Part shown: in pieces, positions 9,371 to 18,499 of the stretch | Numbering within the stretch: position 1 is the first letter of the stretch | Layout: each line of letters begins with the position of its first letter | From: an uncultured Lachnospiraceae bacterium | GTDB lineage: Bacteria > Bacillota > Clostridia > Lachnospirales > Lachnospiraceae | NCBI GenBank assembly: GCA_905235745.1 | Contig: CAJOMN010000001.1 | Coordinates: 371,298 to 435,297 of the forward strand | Reading direction: 5' to 3' | Length of the DNA: 64,000 bases | The notes under the pieces: generated by a model | Databases searched by the model: none | What the model was told of the DNA's origin: nothing | What the model saw: the letters and a program-made list of their open reading frames with translations, nothing else | Program-made: the position numbers and the translations under genes

Positions 9371-10402
9371 TCATTCATAATATCTTCTGATTTGGCTCAT
9401 GCAAATATCATATGTATTATTACCGTCATCGCTTTTGTAGAACTCGTATATCTCATCCAATGTCTCCTCAAGCATTCTCCTGGGATGCCAATTCTGCTCT
9501 TTTATTATCTTATCGATCGAAAGTCCCAAGTAATTCATTTCCCTGACTTCCGTTTTGTCGCATTCAACCTTTTTGCTTTCAACACCATACAGACCGCTCA
9601 CATAATCCGCGATCTCTCCGACAGTCTTGATCCCTTTGGGAAGCGGTCCGACATTGTATATACTTAATCCTTCCGTGCACCTTTCTGCCAACATAAGATA
9701 CGCATCTACTGTATCTAATATATTCTGCCATGGTCTTACAGCATCCGGATTACGTATTTCCGGCTTCTTATCAAGACTCAGATTATAATAAATACTGGGG
9801 ATCAGCCTTGTCATATTGTGATCCCCTCCTCCGAGAATGTTGCTGGGTCTTACTATACATCCGGCAATATTCCCGGATGCCAGATAATCCCAATAGAAGC
9901 TTTGAAACAGCATATCTTCGCAAGTTTTTGACGCAGAATACGTATCACTCCCACCGAGCGGATCCCCTTCCCTAAACAGATATCCTTCTCTGTCTGTATT
10001 AAGATAGACTTTATCACTGCTTGCAACAATGACTTTCTTTACGGTATCGCATTTCTCAATAGATTTTAGAAGATTAAGCGTTCCCTGTACGTTAGTGGAG
10101 TATGCGCGATATGGATCGGAGTGACACTCTTTGACAAATCCGAATGCAGCTATATGAAATATAATCTCCGGATTACATAAACGGATGCAATCACTAATAG
10201 CATCTTCGTTCCGTAGATCGCCATATACACTTTTAATATCAAGACCTTCCTTTATTTTACCATAAAGAGATCCAACTTCTTCCTCAAGCGAAAAACCGGT
10301 GACATCAGCACCCATATATTGTAATACAGATACAAGCCACGAACCGACAAATCCTGTATGGCCCGTAACCAACACCTTTTTATCTTCCCAATAACTAGCC
10401 AT
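9371..10402 (-). CDS. rfbG: CDP-glucose 4,6-dehydratase (copy 2)
   Basis: A 343-residue SDR. VLVTGHTGFVGSW near the N-terminus plus SSDKVY and YSASK mark the RfbG family, although FVGSW replaces the more usual FKGSW. It lies between the YerE-like carboligase and RfbH, and is the copy most closely coupled to the dideoxyhexose genes. Its 3' end overlaps an ATGA at 9371-9374. It is clearly divergent from the copy at 2182-3312, so the pair is not a recent duplication and may serve two different CDP-sugars. Confidence 0.88.
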   Translation of the reverse strand: MASYWEDKKVLVTGHTGFVGSWLVSVLQYMGADVTGFSLEEEVGSLYGKIKEGLDIKSVYGDLRNEDAISDCIRLCNPEIIFHIAAFGFVKECHSDPYRAYSTNVQGTLNLLKSIEKCDTVKKVIVASSDKVYLNTDREGYLFREGDPLGGSDTYSASKTCEDMLFQSFYWDYLASGNIAGCIVRPSNILGGGDHNMTRLIPSIYYNLSLDKKPEIRNPDAVRPWQNILDTVDAYLMLAERCTEGLSIYNVGPLPKGIKTVGEIADYVSGLYGVESKKVECDKTEVREMNYLGLSIDKIIKEQNWHPRRMLEETLDEIYEFYKSDDGNNTYDICMSQIRRYYE

Positions 10403-12140
10403 CTAACTTACCCTCATCAAGAAATGGCCACAGATCATCAAATTCTGCCGCCCTGAGCGATCCGTCCGGCATTACACGCGATGATATCCTCGGTGCAATG
10501 ATCCCAAACTCCTGAACCATTACTTCGCATAATACCGGTCCGGCTATAGAGAATACTTTTCTAATCATCTCTTCTATTTCAGACTTGTCATTAATACGTA
10601 CAACAGGCAGACCATACGACTGACCAACGGCGCTAAAATCTACCGAAGGGACACCACTGTTCGGTCCCACGCCCAGAAATCGGTCATTCATATAGTTGTG
10701 CTGGTTATGCCTTATGAGCATATAACCTCTATTATTATACACAAAAAGCTTTATGGGAAGGTCGTAATATTTCAGTGTGGCAAGTTCCTGAATGTTCATC
10801 TGGGTGCTGCCGTCTCCGGAAAGCGCAATAACAGTTTTTTCACAAGAGGCGACCCCAATGGAGCTCGCCCAAAATCCCATGCAGGACAACCCCCCCGATA
10901 TCAAATAGTTCTGTTTCCCCTTAAGTTCCCACGTCTGAGATACAATATTGCAAACACTACCCGTGTCAACAACTACTGAGGAATCATCCGGGGCTAGTTC
11001 CGACAGTATTTTTGTAAAGTAGTAACTGTTAATACCTTCTTCCTTAGAGTAGGAATCCAAAACAACAGGGTATTTTTCTTTATTATACTTGCAATGGTTT
11101 ACCCAATCAGTATGATCATTACTCAGCCAGTCTGATGACCTCTTATTAAGTTCAGCGATAAACGGCTTTAGATCGGATCGTATTCTAATATCAACAGGGA
11201 CATCACTTTTATCTAGTTCCAATTCATCTATATCCACCATGATTTTTACTGCATTAGGAGCAAAACGATCAGGGTAATAGCCCGTCGTCGACTGTGCCAG
11301 CCTGCTGCCAAGGATCAAAAGCAGATCACATTCCTGAACTGCAAAATGACTGGCGCGATCCCCGTAACTTCCGGGTCGCCCTACAAACAGGGAATTACTT
11401 GAAGGAATCGCTCCAATTCCACCCCGGGAAGTTACAATCGGTATAGATAATCTTGTTGCAAACGAAAGCAGGTTTTCTCTTGCTCCTGCACTTAAGACAC
11501 CATAGCCCGCCATGATGAGCGGTTTATTGGAAGATGTTACAATTTCCTTTATCCTGTCCCAGTCAACAGGCGAAAATTCCTGACACGATCCTTCATATCC
11601 TCTCATATCATCAGGAATCTGTTTATTCTGAATATCTATCGGAACATCAATCCATACAGGACCTTTGCGACCCGACGTTGCCTCATACCAAGCTCTTTCC
11701 ATATGATATCTGATATCAGCCGGATCCATGACTTCTGCAAAATATTTGGTAATATCCCTAACCATATTGCCCAGTACAAGACTTTGTGTTCCCTTCTGCC
11801 TGATCCCCGTGTCTTTCTGGTACTGTAATATCCGTGAATTTGCCTGCCCGGAAATAACAAGCATGGGAGATGAGTCGACATACGCTCCTGCAACACCGGT
11901 AATCGCATTGGTTGCACCCGGGCCTATGGTTACAAGCGCTGCGCCCGGAATACCGTTAACCCTTCCATAACCATCGGCGGCCATAGCGGCTGCCTGCTCA
12001 TGCTGACAGCAAACTGCGCTAAGCTTATCATTGCGGCAAAGAGCATCAGTAAGCCACATAGCTGAACTCCCGGATACCATATATACAGTTGATATGCCTT
12101 TACCCTGTAGAAAATCAAAAATATATTCTGAAACAGTCAT
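10395..12140 (-). CDS. Thiamine-diphosphate-dependent carboligase, YerE-like (acetolactate-synthase fold)
   Basis: A 581-residue three-domain ThDP enzyme. The activating Glu is in CCQHEQAAAMAADGYGR, and the ThDP/metal motif GDGSTQMN...YNN begins near residue 435. It resembles acetolactate synthase large subunits, but no regulatory subunit, ilvC or ilvD is nearby. It sits among rfbG, rfbH and rfbF, as yerE does in Yersinia. YerE transfers an acetyl unit from pyruvate to C4 of CDP-3,6-dideoxy-4-ketoglucose to form a branched-chain sugar. The YerE role is inferred from context. An ordinary acetolactate synthase is less likely. Confidence 0.78.
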   Translation of the reverse strand: MTVSEYIFDFLQGKGISTVYMVSGSSAMWLTDALCRNDKLSAVCCQHEQAAAMAADGYGRVNGIPGAALVTIGPGATNAITGVAGAYVDSSPMLVISGQANSRILQYQKDTGIRQKGTQSLVLGNMVRDITKYFAEVMDPADIRYHMERAWYEATSGRKGPVWIDVPIDIQNKQIPDDMRGYEGSCQEFSPVDWDRIKEIVTSSNKPLIMAGYGVLSAGARENLLSFATRLSIPIVTSRGGIGAIPSSNSLFVGRPGSYGDRASHFAVQECDLLLILGSRLAQSTTGYYPDRFAPNAVKIMVDIDELELDKSDVPVDIRIRSDLKPFIAELNKRSSDWLSNDHTDWVNHCKYNKEKYPVVLDSYSKEEGINSYYFTKILSELAPDDSSVVVDTGSVCNIVSQTWELKGKQNYLISGGLSCMGFWASSIGVASCEKTVIALSGDGSTQMNIQELATLKYYDLPIKLFVYNNRGYMLIRHNQHNYMNDRFLGVGPNSGVPSVDFSAVGQSYGLPVVRINDKSEIEEMIRKVFSIAGPVLCEVMVQEFGIIAPRISSRVMPDGSLRAAEFDDLWPFLDEGKLDG

Positions 12141-13432
12141 TCGTTAACCTTTCGAATTAATAACCGGTCTGCAGCATCCTTCCCGCTTCTGAAGCTCTGA
12201 CCTACCCACAGATAGTCCCACATGCCCCAACGACCCGCATATAAAATGCCAATATCGTCAAGATAAGCGTGTATCCTCTCCCGCGCTGAGTATATGGGTG
12301 GTGTAAACATGACATTGACATACTCCCTGTAGCGGATATCAGAAAAAAGGATATCGCTCCTATTAAACAATTTCAGTCTTAAAAGCTGTTCTATAACAGT
12401 CTCCTTAATATCATCCAAAGATCCTGCTAATGGTTTGTACCTTGAAAAGTCTACCTCGGCCTGTATGGCGCTGCATCCATCCGGAACATTATTGGGTGAT
12501 TTCCAATCGGGGGCATATATACGAGAAGGATATATATCTTCATCATATATATAGAACCAGAGCCTTGGCGAGACCTTAGGTCTGTTAAAACCGATCGAGA
12601 TCATAGCTGCAGATGTATGATCAAGTTCGTCTGCTGAAGATGCTGCCTCATGAGGAACATCTTTTATGACATCCAATAGTTCCGGCAGCGGAATAGTGCT
12701 GATAAGTTCATTGTATTCTACGGATCTTCCATTAGACAGTTTAATGATCTTATTGGCAACATCGATTTCCGTAATACAAGCATTATATAATATATCCGCC
12801 CCTTTTGCCAATGGTTCAAGATATGCTGCAAATCCTCCTCTTATCGGATATCGCGCTTCCTTGGAATAATGAGAGATTTCTTTATTCTCTACCATTGCAC
12901 TTCTAAGCATTTCATCAAGATCAGGAGTTGTCATCCTCCCTTCAATCCATCCGGGTTCCAATCTGTCGGCGTCAACCGTCCAATATTTCCTTGTATATCT
13001 TCCGGGATACCTCTGCGAAAAATAACTGCCAAAATGGCTATCCAGCCATTCGGCATAATTATTAACCTGAGTCACCCCTGGTCTTTCCAGATAACTCTTG
13101 ATGATCTCAATTCTCTCATGTACCGGCAATCCGACAAGATTATTCTGCACCGGATTACGAACCCAGTTGCCGTCACAATAGTTAAGGGCTTCGGGTTCAT
13201 GGATCAGATGTTCTGTTCTTCCCTCAATCATCGAGTATGTATACGGGTCATTATCGAAGCTTATATGGGCAAAGGTATCAAAAATAAAGCCATCTATGTC
13301 AAAGCTTCCACATAGACCGCCATATTTACTATCCTTCTCTATTATAAGAGGATTAACTCCTCCTTCCCTCAGATGATACGCAGCAGACAATCCTGCTATG
13401 CCGGCACCCAAAATCACAACATCAAAAAACAT
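12137..13432 (-). CDS. FAD-dependent amine-oxidase/protoporphyrinogen-oxidase-like protein
   Basis: A 431-residue flavoprotein with N-terminal VVILGAGIAGLSAAYHLR and a glycine-rich SKYGGLCGSF segment. The C-terminal FAD closing region is YAGRWGMWDYLWVGQSFRSG. Proteins of this kind are common in surface-polysaccharide loci and resemble UDP-galactopyranose mutase or HemY in fold, but the UGM-specific motifs are not evident. It overlaps the YerE-like gene by four bases. The ATG at 13432 was chosen over a TTG at 13444. The substrate is unknown; a nucleotide-sugar oxidoreductase or mutase is a guess. Confidence 0.75.
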   Translation of the reverse strand: MFFDVVILGAGIAGLSAAYHLREGGVNPLIIEKDSKYGGLCGSFDIDGFIFDTFAHISFDNDPYTYSMIEGRTEHLIHEPEALNYCDGNWVRNPVQNNLVGLPVHERIEIIKSYLERPGVTQVNNYAEWLDSHFGSYFSQRYPGRYTRKYWTVDADRLEPGWIEGRMTTPDLDEMLRSAMVENKEISHYSKEARYPIRGGFAAYLEPLAKGADILYNACITEIDVANKIIKLSNGRSVEYNELISTIPLPELLDVIKDVPHEAASSADELDHTSAAMISIGFNRPKVSPRLWFYIYDEDIYPSRIYAPDWKSPNNVPDGCSAIQAEVDFSRYKPLAGSLDDIKETVIEQLLRLKLFNRSDILFSDIRYREYVNVMFTPPIYSARERIHAYLDDIGILYAGRWGMWDYLWVGQSFRSGKDAADRLLIRKVNE

Positions 13433-13468
13433 TTCAAAACCCAAATGTAGACTAAAGACACAGCTTAA

Positions 13469-14329
13469 TCACAGTATTTCGTGTATGCCTTTTTCAAAAG
13501 GTATCTGCGGTTCCCACCCGGTACAATGCCGGAGTTTAGAAATATCATAAGCAAAATCAGGGGATTTTGTATCTTTATAGTTGCCGTACTTCATAAATGC
13601 TTCGCCAGATAATGCTTCGCAAACCATTTCAATATAGTCGTAAAGATGATATATTCTGCCACTTCCAATATTATAGATCCCCGCATAAAGTTCACAATCA
13701 ATTGCTGTCAATAGCGCATCTATGCAATCATCAACATAAACATAATCAAAAAGCTGGCTGCAATCTGTTTTCATAGCACATTCTTTTGTTGTCTTAAGAC
13801 AGGTTATTACATTTTGTAACACTCCTCCAATACGATTTTTGCCATATACGCTATGGAGTCTATATTCTATCAATCTTATATTAGTCTTTTCACACATTTC
13901 TTTGGCTTTCTGATAAAACTCTAATTTATATTTTCCGTACGCCGATATTGGTTTACATTCAGTCTTTTCATCCACTACTTCACCGGTATGAATCCCATAC
14001 TCCGCCTGGCTACCCAGTTGTATTATCGCTTTATACTTCCCTGTTTTAAGAACATCTCCCAGTATTTTAATTAACCCTTCGCAACTTGATTTATTAATCT
14101 GTTCGTTGTAGAGATCTTTTGTCCCGGCCCAGCTTGCAATATATATATATTCAGATAACGCTATTTTTCTAATAATGTCCATATGGATCTCACTGTCATA
14201 ATCGCATATGTCCAGCTGATCACGCGTAACCTCAAGAACATTATATCTCCTATTGTTCAATTCATCACAAAGAGCTTTTCCTATAAAACTGTTTGCACCT
14301 AAAACCGCTGCTTTATACTCTTTACTCAA
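13469..14329 (-). CDS. NAD-dependent epimerase/dehydratase (SDR)
   Basis: A 286-residue SDR, somewhat short for the family. AAVLGANSFIGKAL is the cofactor loop and ISAYGKYKLE supplies the YxxxK pair. The C-terminal half has the DYVYVDDCIDALLTAI and YNIGSG substrate-domain motifs. It lies between a C-methyltransferase-like gene and the FAD enzyme, so it is probably a 4-ketoreductase or epimerase acting on a deoxysugar nucleotide of this operon. The exact substrate is unknown. Confidence 0.8.
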   Translation of the reverse strand: MSKEYKAAVLGANSFIGKALCDELNNRRYNVLEVTRDQLDICDYDSEIHMDIIRKIALSEYIYIASWAGTKDLYNEQINKSSCEGLIKILGDVLKTGKYKAIIQLGSQAEYGIHTGEVVDEKTECKPISAYGKYKLEFYQKAKEMCEKTNIRLIEYRLHSVYGKNRIGGVLQNVITCLKTTKECAMKTDCSQLFDYVYVDDCIDALLTAIDCELYAGIYNIGSGRIYHLYDYIEMVCEALSGEAFMKYGNYKDTKSPDFAYDISKLRHCTGWEPQIPFEKGIHEIL

Positions 14330-14368
14330 AGTTCATTCCTTTTTTAGGTATTACTATTAAACATTTCA

Positions 14369-15502
14369 TTACATGCCCTTTAATAATGGGCAATTATATT
14401 GGGTATCATCGATAGCAAGAATATCTCCCTTATAGTCGTATCTATTTCGTAAATCCTTTTCTATATCATCTCTATGCTCTGTTGCAGTTATAACAATAAG
14501 ATCATTTTCATTAATTTTCGCCGCATCAGGATATGAAATTGGGATTTCGAAATCATCAACATACAAACCTTCAAGTCTTATGTCCGAATCAAATAAATAT
14601 TTCAGCTTATGATTACTTATTCCTCTGACAAATACAGAGCCTTTAACCCCGCACCCCCATATCGAAAAAGCATTATACTTTCTTATTGCAGTATTAAGCC
14701 TATCTGTTTGAATGATCCTATCACCATTATACCCTTTGTGATTGCCATCCTTAATTGCTATTATACAGATATGATTTCCGTCATGGATCTCTTTTGCCTC
14801 TATCACTCTTAATCCGGCATAAGTCACGGCCGCAACAAGGGCATTTAACGACCAGTAATTTATGTGTTCCAAATATACATCATAATATCTTCCGTTTGCG
14901 TGTATGCGTCCACCATTTGGCACATCCGCATATAGTGTACCCCCCCCCTTGAGATTTCGGGCTATTAATCTAAGCGTTTTAACAGGATCCTCAAGATGCT
15001 CTAACACTTGTGTAGCAGTTATAACCGAATACTCGCCATCACTCCAATTCTCATCAAAATATCCGTTGACTATATCGACTCCCCTGCTCCTCCCAGAGGC
15101 GCATGCATCAACGCTTGGTTCTACACCTTTAACTGTATCATAGTAATCTTTGCCATATGTCAACAGAGTCCCTGACCCACACCCTATATCAAGCAATCTT
15201 TCATGATCTGTAATAGATGCCAGTCTGCCCAACATCTCTCTGTAGTATTTTTCATATCGAGCAGTAATACCCCTGTCTCTTCCATCTTTATCGATATCAT
15301 CTTGCAACATTGCATATCCATCATAAAACTTGTCATCAAGTAAATAATCAATCTGACCCAGCATACACTTTGTGCAATAGCCATAATCTGCATTGATTTT
15401 TTTATGCTTAATAGGACTTCTATAGTATCTGTTAACATCGGATTTGACATCTGTAAGATGTTCAATTTCTGAAATTACTCCCCCGCAAATTCTGCATTTC
15501 AT
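14369..15502 (-). CDS. Sugar C-methyltransferase-like SAM enzyme (NovU/TylC3-type)
   Basis: A 377-residue, three-part protein. The N-terminus carries a zinc-binding CRICGG ... YCTKC pair. A class I SAM fold follows (LLDIGCGSGTLL), then a C-terminal Rossmann-like domain (FSIWGCGVKGSVF) as in the NovU/TylC3 deoxysugar C-methyltransferases. These methylate C3 or C5 of 4-keto sugars. Its place among CDP-deoxysugar and carboligase genes fits branched-sugar assembly. A run of nine G residues on the coding strand (window 14940-14948) encodes KGGG and could be slippage-prone. Confidence 0.8.
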   Translation of the reverse strand: MKCRICGGVISEIEHLTDVKSDVNRYYRSPIKHKKINADYGYCTKCMLGQIDYLLDDKFYDGYAMLQDDIDKDGRDRGITARYEKYYREMLGRLASITDHERLLDIGCGSGTLLTYGKDYYDTVKGVEPSVDACASGRSRGVDIVNGYFDENWSDGEYSVITATQVLEHLEDPVKTLRLIARNLKGGGTLYADVPNGGRIHANGRYYDVYLEHINYWSLNALVAAVTYAGLRVIEAKEIHDGNHICIIAIKDGNHKGYNGDRIIQTDRLNTAIRKYNAFSIWGCGVKGSVFVRGISNHKLKYLFDSDIRLEGLYVDDFEIPISYPDAAKINENDLIVITATEHRDDIEKDLRNRYDYKGDILAIDDTQYNCPLLKGM

Positions 15503-15505
15503 TGT

Positions 15506-16699
15506 TTACCTCGCATAATACACAAAGGACATATGATTCATATAGCTTCTCAAATTCAGTATATAATCATCCCTGAACTTCTTAATCATCATTGGAATTC
15601 TCCATAGGTCATCTGTTCTGTGGTATCCTGCTATCGCAAGCTCAGGCTTATATATTCTGATCGTATTCTCTGCACCTCTAAGAGCTTGTTTTTCGCTTCC
15701 CTCAATATTCATCTTTATAAATGTCGCCTTTTTCCCATGAAGCAGCTCATCGATAGTAGTTGACGACACTTTTGATTTTCCAATATCATCAGCTATAAAA
15801 CTGCCCGGTCCATCCAGCGTATACAGATTAAGCTCGCCAGACCTTTCCCATACAGCTTTATTGGCAAGATTGCATTTATCCCTGGCAGGTTTTTCCAGAT
15901 TTCCAATATACTCTTTTAGTTTATTATAATTATCTGCATCCGGCTCAACGCCGTAATATGCTTCAAACTGGTCATTCTGAATCTCAAAAAATGTTTTTGC
16001 ACTGATCCCGTTATATGCTCCGCAATCAATAAAAGCCGCGTCATTACGAGGATGATACAGACCCTCTTCAAAATACTGTGTACTTTGAGGGAGAGTCGGA
16101 ACCTCTATCGAGTCATCCAGCAGGCGAAACTCGATTATCTTTCTGAATGTTTCACGCGAAAGTTCGTCATCCAAATACTCATATACGTGTGCAATCTCTT
16201 CTTCATGCAGCAACATTAGCTCCACATCTGAACATGAGGGAGCATTGTAATGTTCATCCGTAAATGTAAAGCATCTGCGAAAAAAAGTGTAGTCGATGAC
16301 ATTCTTACATCCCACGCTATGAAGTCTATCGTAAACACCATGGTGTCCACCGACTCTGAGGGCATCATCAAAGCTCTTGCAGTAACGCTTACCATCAGTA
16401 TTAATGCAGACAATGACAAGAAAATCTCCTGTAACCCTTGCCACGGTCTCTTCCGGAGAGAGGATCTCAATTCCTTCGCATTTCTTCCCAATCTTTCTTT
16501 CATCGGAATCAACAAAGAACTGCGGGGTAACACCTATTTTCTTAAGGTCATAGAGGAAGGCTACTCCGGAACTCCCTGCTCCGTACAATAGAGTATTGCC
16601 CGGGAACCTGTTAAGGTACTCTTTCATCTCATTCCTTGACATTTCCAGACTATTTCTCCTGTTACGGAATTCATTGAAAATGTGATTTATCTCATTCAA
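15506..16699 (-). CDS. FkbM-family methyltransferase with N-terminal nucleotide-fold domain
   Basis: A 397-residue protein. Residues ~35-130 form a Rossmann-like sensor domain (TLLYGAGSSGVAFLYDL, then FFVDSD). The FkbM SAM domain begins near residue 215 with FIDCGAYNGISAKTFFE and ends with KMNIEGSEKQAL. FkbM enzymes O-methylate sugars and polyketides. It overlaps the transketolase C-half by four bases (16696-16699). It probably methylates a sugar of this polysaccharide. Confidence 0.85.
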   Translation of the reverse strand: MNEINHIFNEFRNRRNSLEMSRNEMKEYLNRFPGNTLLYGAGSSGVAFLYDLKKIGVTPQFFVDSDERKIGKKCEGIEILSPEETVARVTGDFLVIVCINTDGKRYCKSFDDALRVGGHHGVYDRLHSVGCKNVIDYTFFRRCFTFTDEHYNAPSCSDVELMLLHEEEIAHVYEYLDDELSRETFRKIIEFRLLDDSIEVPTLPQSTQYFEEGLYHPRNDAAFIDCGAYNGISAKTFFEIQNDQFEAYYGVEPDADNYNKLKEYIGNLEKPARDKCNLANKAVWERSGELNLYTLDGPGSFIADDIGKSKVSSTTIDELLHGKKATFIKMNIEGSEKQALRGAENTIRIYKPELAIAGYHRTDDLWRIPMMIKKFRDDYILNLRSYMNHMSFVYYAR

Positions 16700-17631
16700 T
16701 TAGTATTCCTCTTCAATTCCGACTCAATGAGTAAAGACATTTTCTCAGCAGATAATCCGTATAGATTATTGAGATAGTCTCTTGAGCCCGCTACCGGAGC
16801 AAAAGCATCAGGAAATCCTAACTTAATCAGCCTTGCAGTTCCTGATTCCGGGTTACTCAGTATCACATCTCCCACTGCAGAACCGAGACCTCCGATTATG
16901 CTGTGTTCCTCAACAGTAAAGATATACTTATATCTGCTCATGCATTCCGTTATAAGTTCTGTGTCTATTGGTTTAATAGTATGCATGCTGTACAGTGCAA
17001 CCGAAATACCCTTACTTTCTAATGATGCACATGCTATTATCGCATCCTTCACCATAACACCTGTGGCAAATAGCACTGCATCCGACCCATCTTTAATCTT
17101 GATTGCTTTACCAATTTCAAAATTTATTGGTTTATCATAGATTATCGGATCCACGTTTCTGCCAATCCGAATGTACATCGGTTTATCATATGTCTCCGAT
17201 TGAAGCATGAGTTCTCTCATCTCAGTCGGATCAGCAGGACATACAACGGTCATGTTCGGAAGTTCTCTCATTAACGCAATGTCAAAATAAGCATGATGGG
17301 TAGGACCGGCATTTCCATATGCATGGCCACCGCCTACACCGACTATGACAACAGGATTCTCCTGGTAAGCAACATCTAGTTCAATTTGTTCAAACGCCCG
17401 GTAAACCATAAACGAAACCACATTGTAGAGGTAGGGCTTCATATCCATTGCCGCAAGGCCTGCTCCAAAACTCACAAAATTCTGCTCTGCAATACCTACA
17501 TTTACGAACCTATCTCCAAACTCTTTCTCATAGCCTTCAAATACTGAAAAACCGGTGTCACCTATAACACACATTATCTTATCATTATTCCTCGACAACT
17601 CTGTAAGGGTGTTGATAAATGTCGTTCTCAT
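16696..17631 (-). CDS. Transketolase, C-terminal half (pyrimidine-binding and C-terminal domains)
   Basis: A 311-residue protein carrying the transketolase Pyr and C-terminal domains. VNVGIAEQNFVSFGAGLA holds the conserved Glu that activates ThDP, and GNAGPTHHAYFDIALMR is the second Pyr-domain motif. It overlaps the N-half gene by four bases, as in split transketolases, and the two together make one enzyme. Its place inside a sugar-nucleotide operon, not a pentose-phosphate operon, suggests a two-carbon ketol transfer or a dedicated precursor supply for the polysaccharide. Confidence 0.92.
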   Translation of the reverse strand: MRTTFINTLTELSRNNDKIMCVIGDTGFSVFEGYEKEFGDRFVNVGIAEQNFVSFGAGLAAMDMKPYLYNVVSFMVYRAFEQIELDVAYQENPVVIVGVGGGHAYGNAGPTHHAYFDIALMRELPNMTVVCPADPTEMRELMLQSETYDKPMYIRIGRNVDPIIYDKPINFEIGKAIKIKDGSDAVLFATGVMVKDAIIACASLESKGISVALYSMHTIKPIDTELITECMSRYKYIFTVEEHSIIGGLGSAVGDVILSNPESGTARLIKLGFPDAFAPVAGSRDYLNNLYGLSAEKMSLLIESELKRNTN

Positions 17632-18458
17632 ATGCTCTGCTCCTTTATGATCATCTCAAGTTGCTCATCATCAGGAGACTTAAAATGCCATTCAAGTCTT
17701 CCTTCCATAAAGGAAGCACCTTTCCCTTTTACAGTCTCGGCAACAATTACTCTTGGCCGTGCAGGGTGGCGAAGCGAAGTCGCATTTGTAAGTGCCATAA
17801 AGATCTCATCATGGTCATGTCCATCTATTCCTATTGCATCACAGCCAAAACTGTTAAACTTAGCCACCAGATCTCCCATGTCCAGTACTTCCTTGTCGCA
17901 TCCATAAGCCTGCAATCTGTTATGATCCACGATCAGCACCAAATTTGACAGCCTGAATTTTGCTGCAAACATAGCAGCCTCCCATACAGAGCCCTCATTG
18001 CACTCTCCATCTCCCATCAGCACAAATACTCTGCCGCTGAGCTTTTGTATTCTCTTTGCATATGCCATACCGGCACCTACATTTGCTCCATGCCCCAAAG
18101 AACCTGCAGACATTTCCACGCCTGCCACTCCGGCAGTCTTATATTTCCTTGTATGCCCTGCATAGTTCGTTCCGTCCACTATGTGTTTATCAAGATCTTC
18201 CACTGGTATTATTCCCGCCAGCGCAAGCACAGTATAATAAGATGCCGCTATATGACCTTTACTCAAGATAAAAACATCACGATTGGGATCGTCCAGATTG
18301 TCTTTATTAATATCCAGCACTCTTGTATATAGAACAGAAAGGATATCCATAGAAGAATACCCTCCCCCAATGTGAGAATCCCTTGTTCTGTTTAGTACCT
18401 TTGCAACTTCTATTCTTGCCTGTCTGGCAAATTCTACTGAATCTATTCTATCATCCAA
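17628..18458 (-). CDS. Transketolase, N-terminal half (ThDP pyrophosphate-binding domain)
   Basis: A 276-residue protein. The ThDP/Mg motif begins at GDGECNEGSVWEA and ends at VDHNRLQ; SKGHIAASYY and the GSLGHG loop are also present. It is the expected length for the PP domain of a split transketolase. It is translationally coupled to the C-half through a four-base overlap. Glycosyltransferase genes lie upstream and sugar-tailoring genes downstream. Confidence 0.93.
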   Translation of the reverse strand: MDDRIDSVEFARQARIEVAKVLNRTRDSHIGGGYSSMDILSVLYTRVLDINKDNLDDPNRDVFILSKGHIAASYYTVLALAGIIPVEDLDKHIVDGTNYAGHTRKYKTAGVAGVEMSAGSLGHGANVGAGMAYAKRIQKLSGRVFVLMGDGECNEGSVWEAAMFAAKFRLSNLVLIVDHNRLQAYGCDKEVLDMGDLVAKFNSFGCDAIGIDGHDHDEIFMALTNATSLRHPARPRVIVAETVKGKGASFMEGRLEWHFKSPDDEQLEMIIKEQSI

Positions 18459-18499
18459 AACTGGTTTCTCCTCAAATTCATAAATTTATCACCAAGCAT

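Noticed and set aside
10395..12140. Branched-chain amino acid acetolactate synthase
   Set aside because: No ilvN, ilvC or ilvD nearby; the gene is embedded in CDP-dideoxysugar genes.
12137..13432. UDP-galactopyranose mutase
   Set aside because: Length and FAD motif fit loosely, but the specific UGM motifs were not recognised, so a general FAD-oxidoreductase call was kept.
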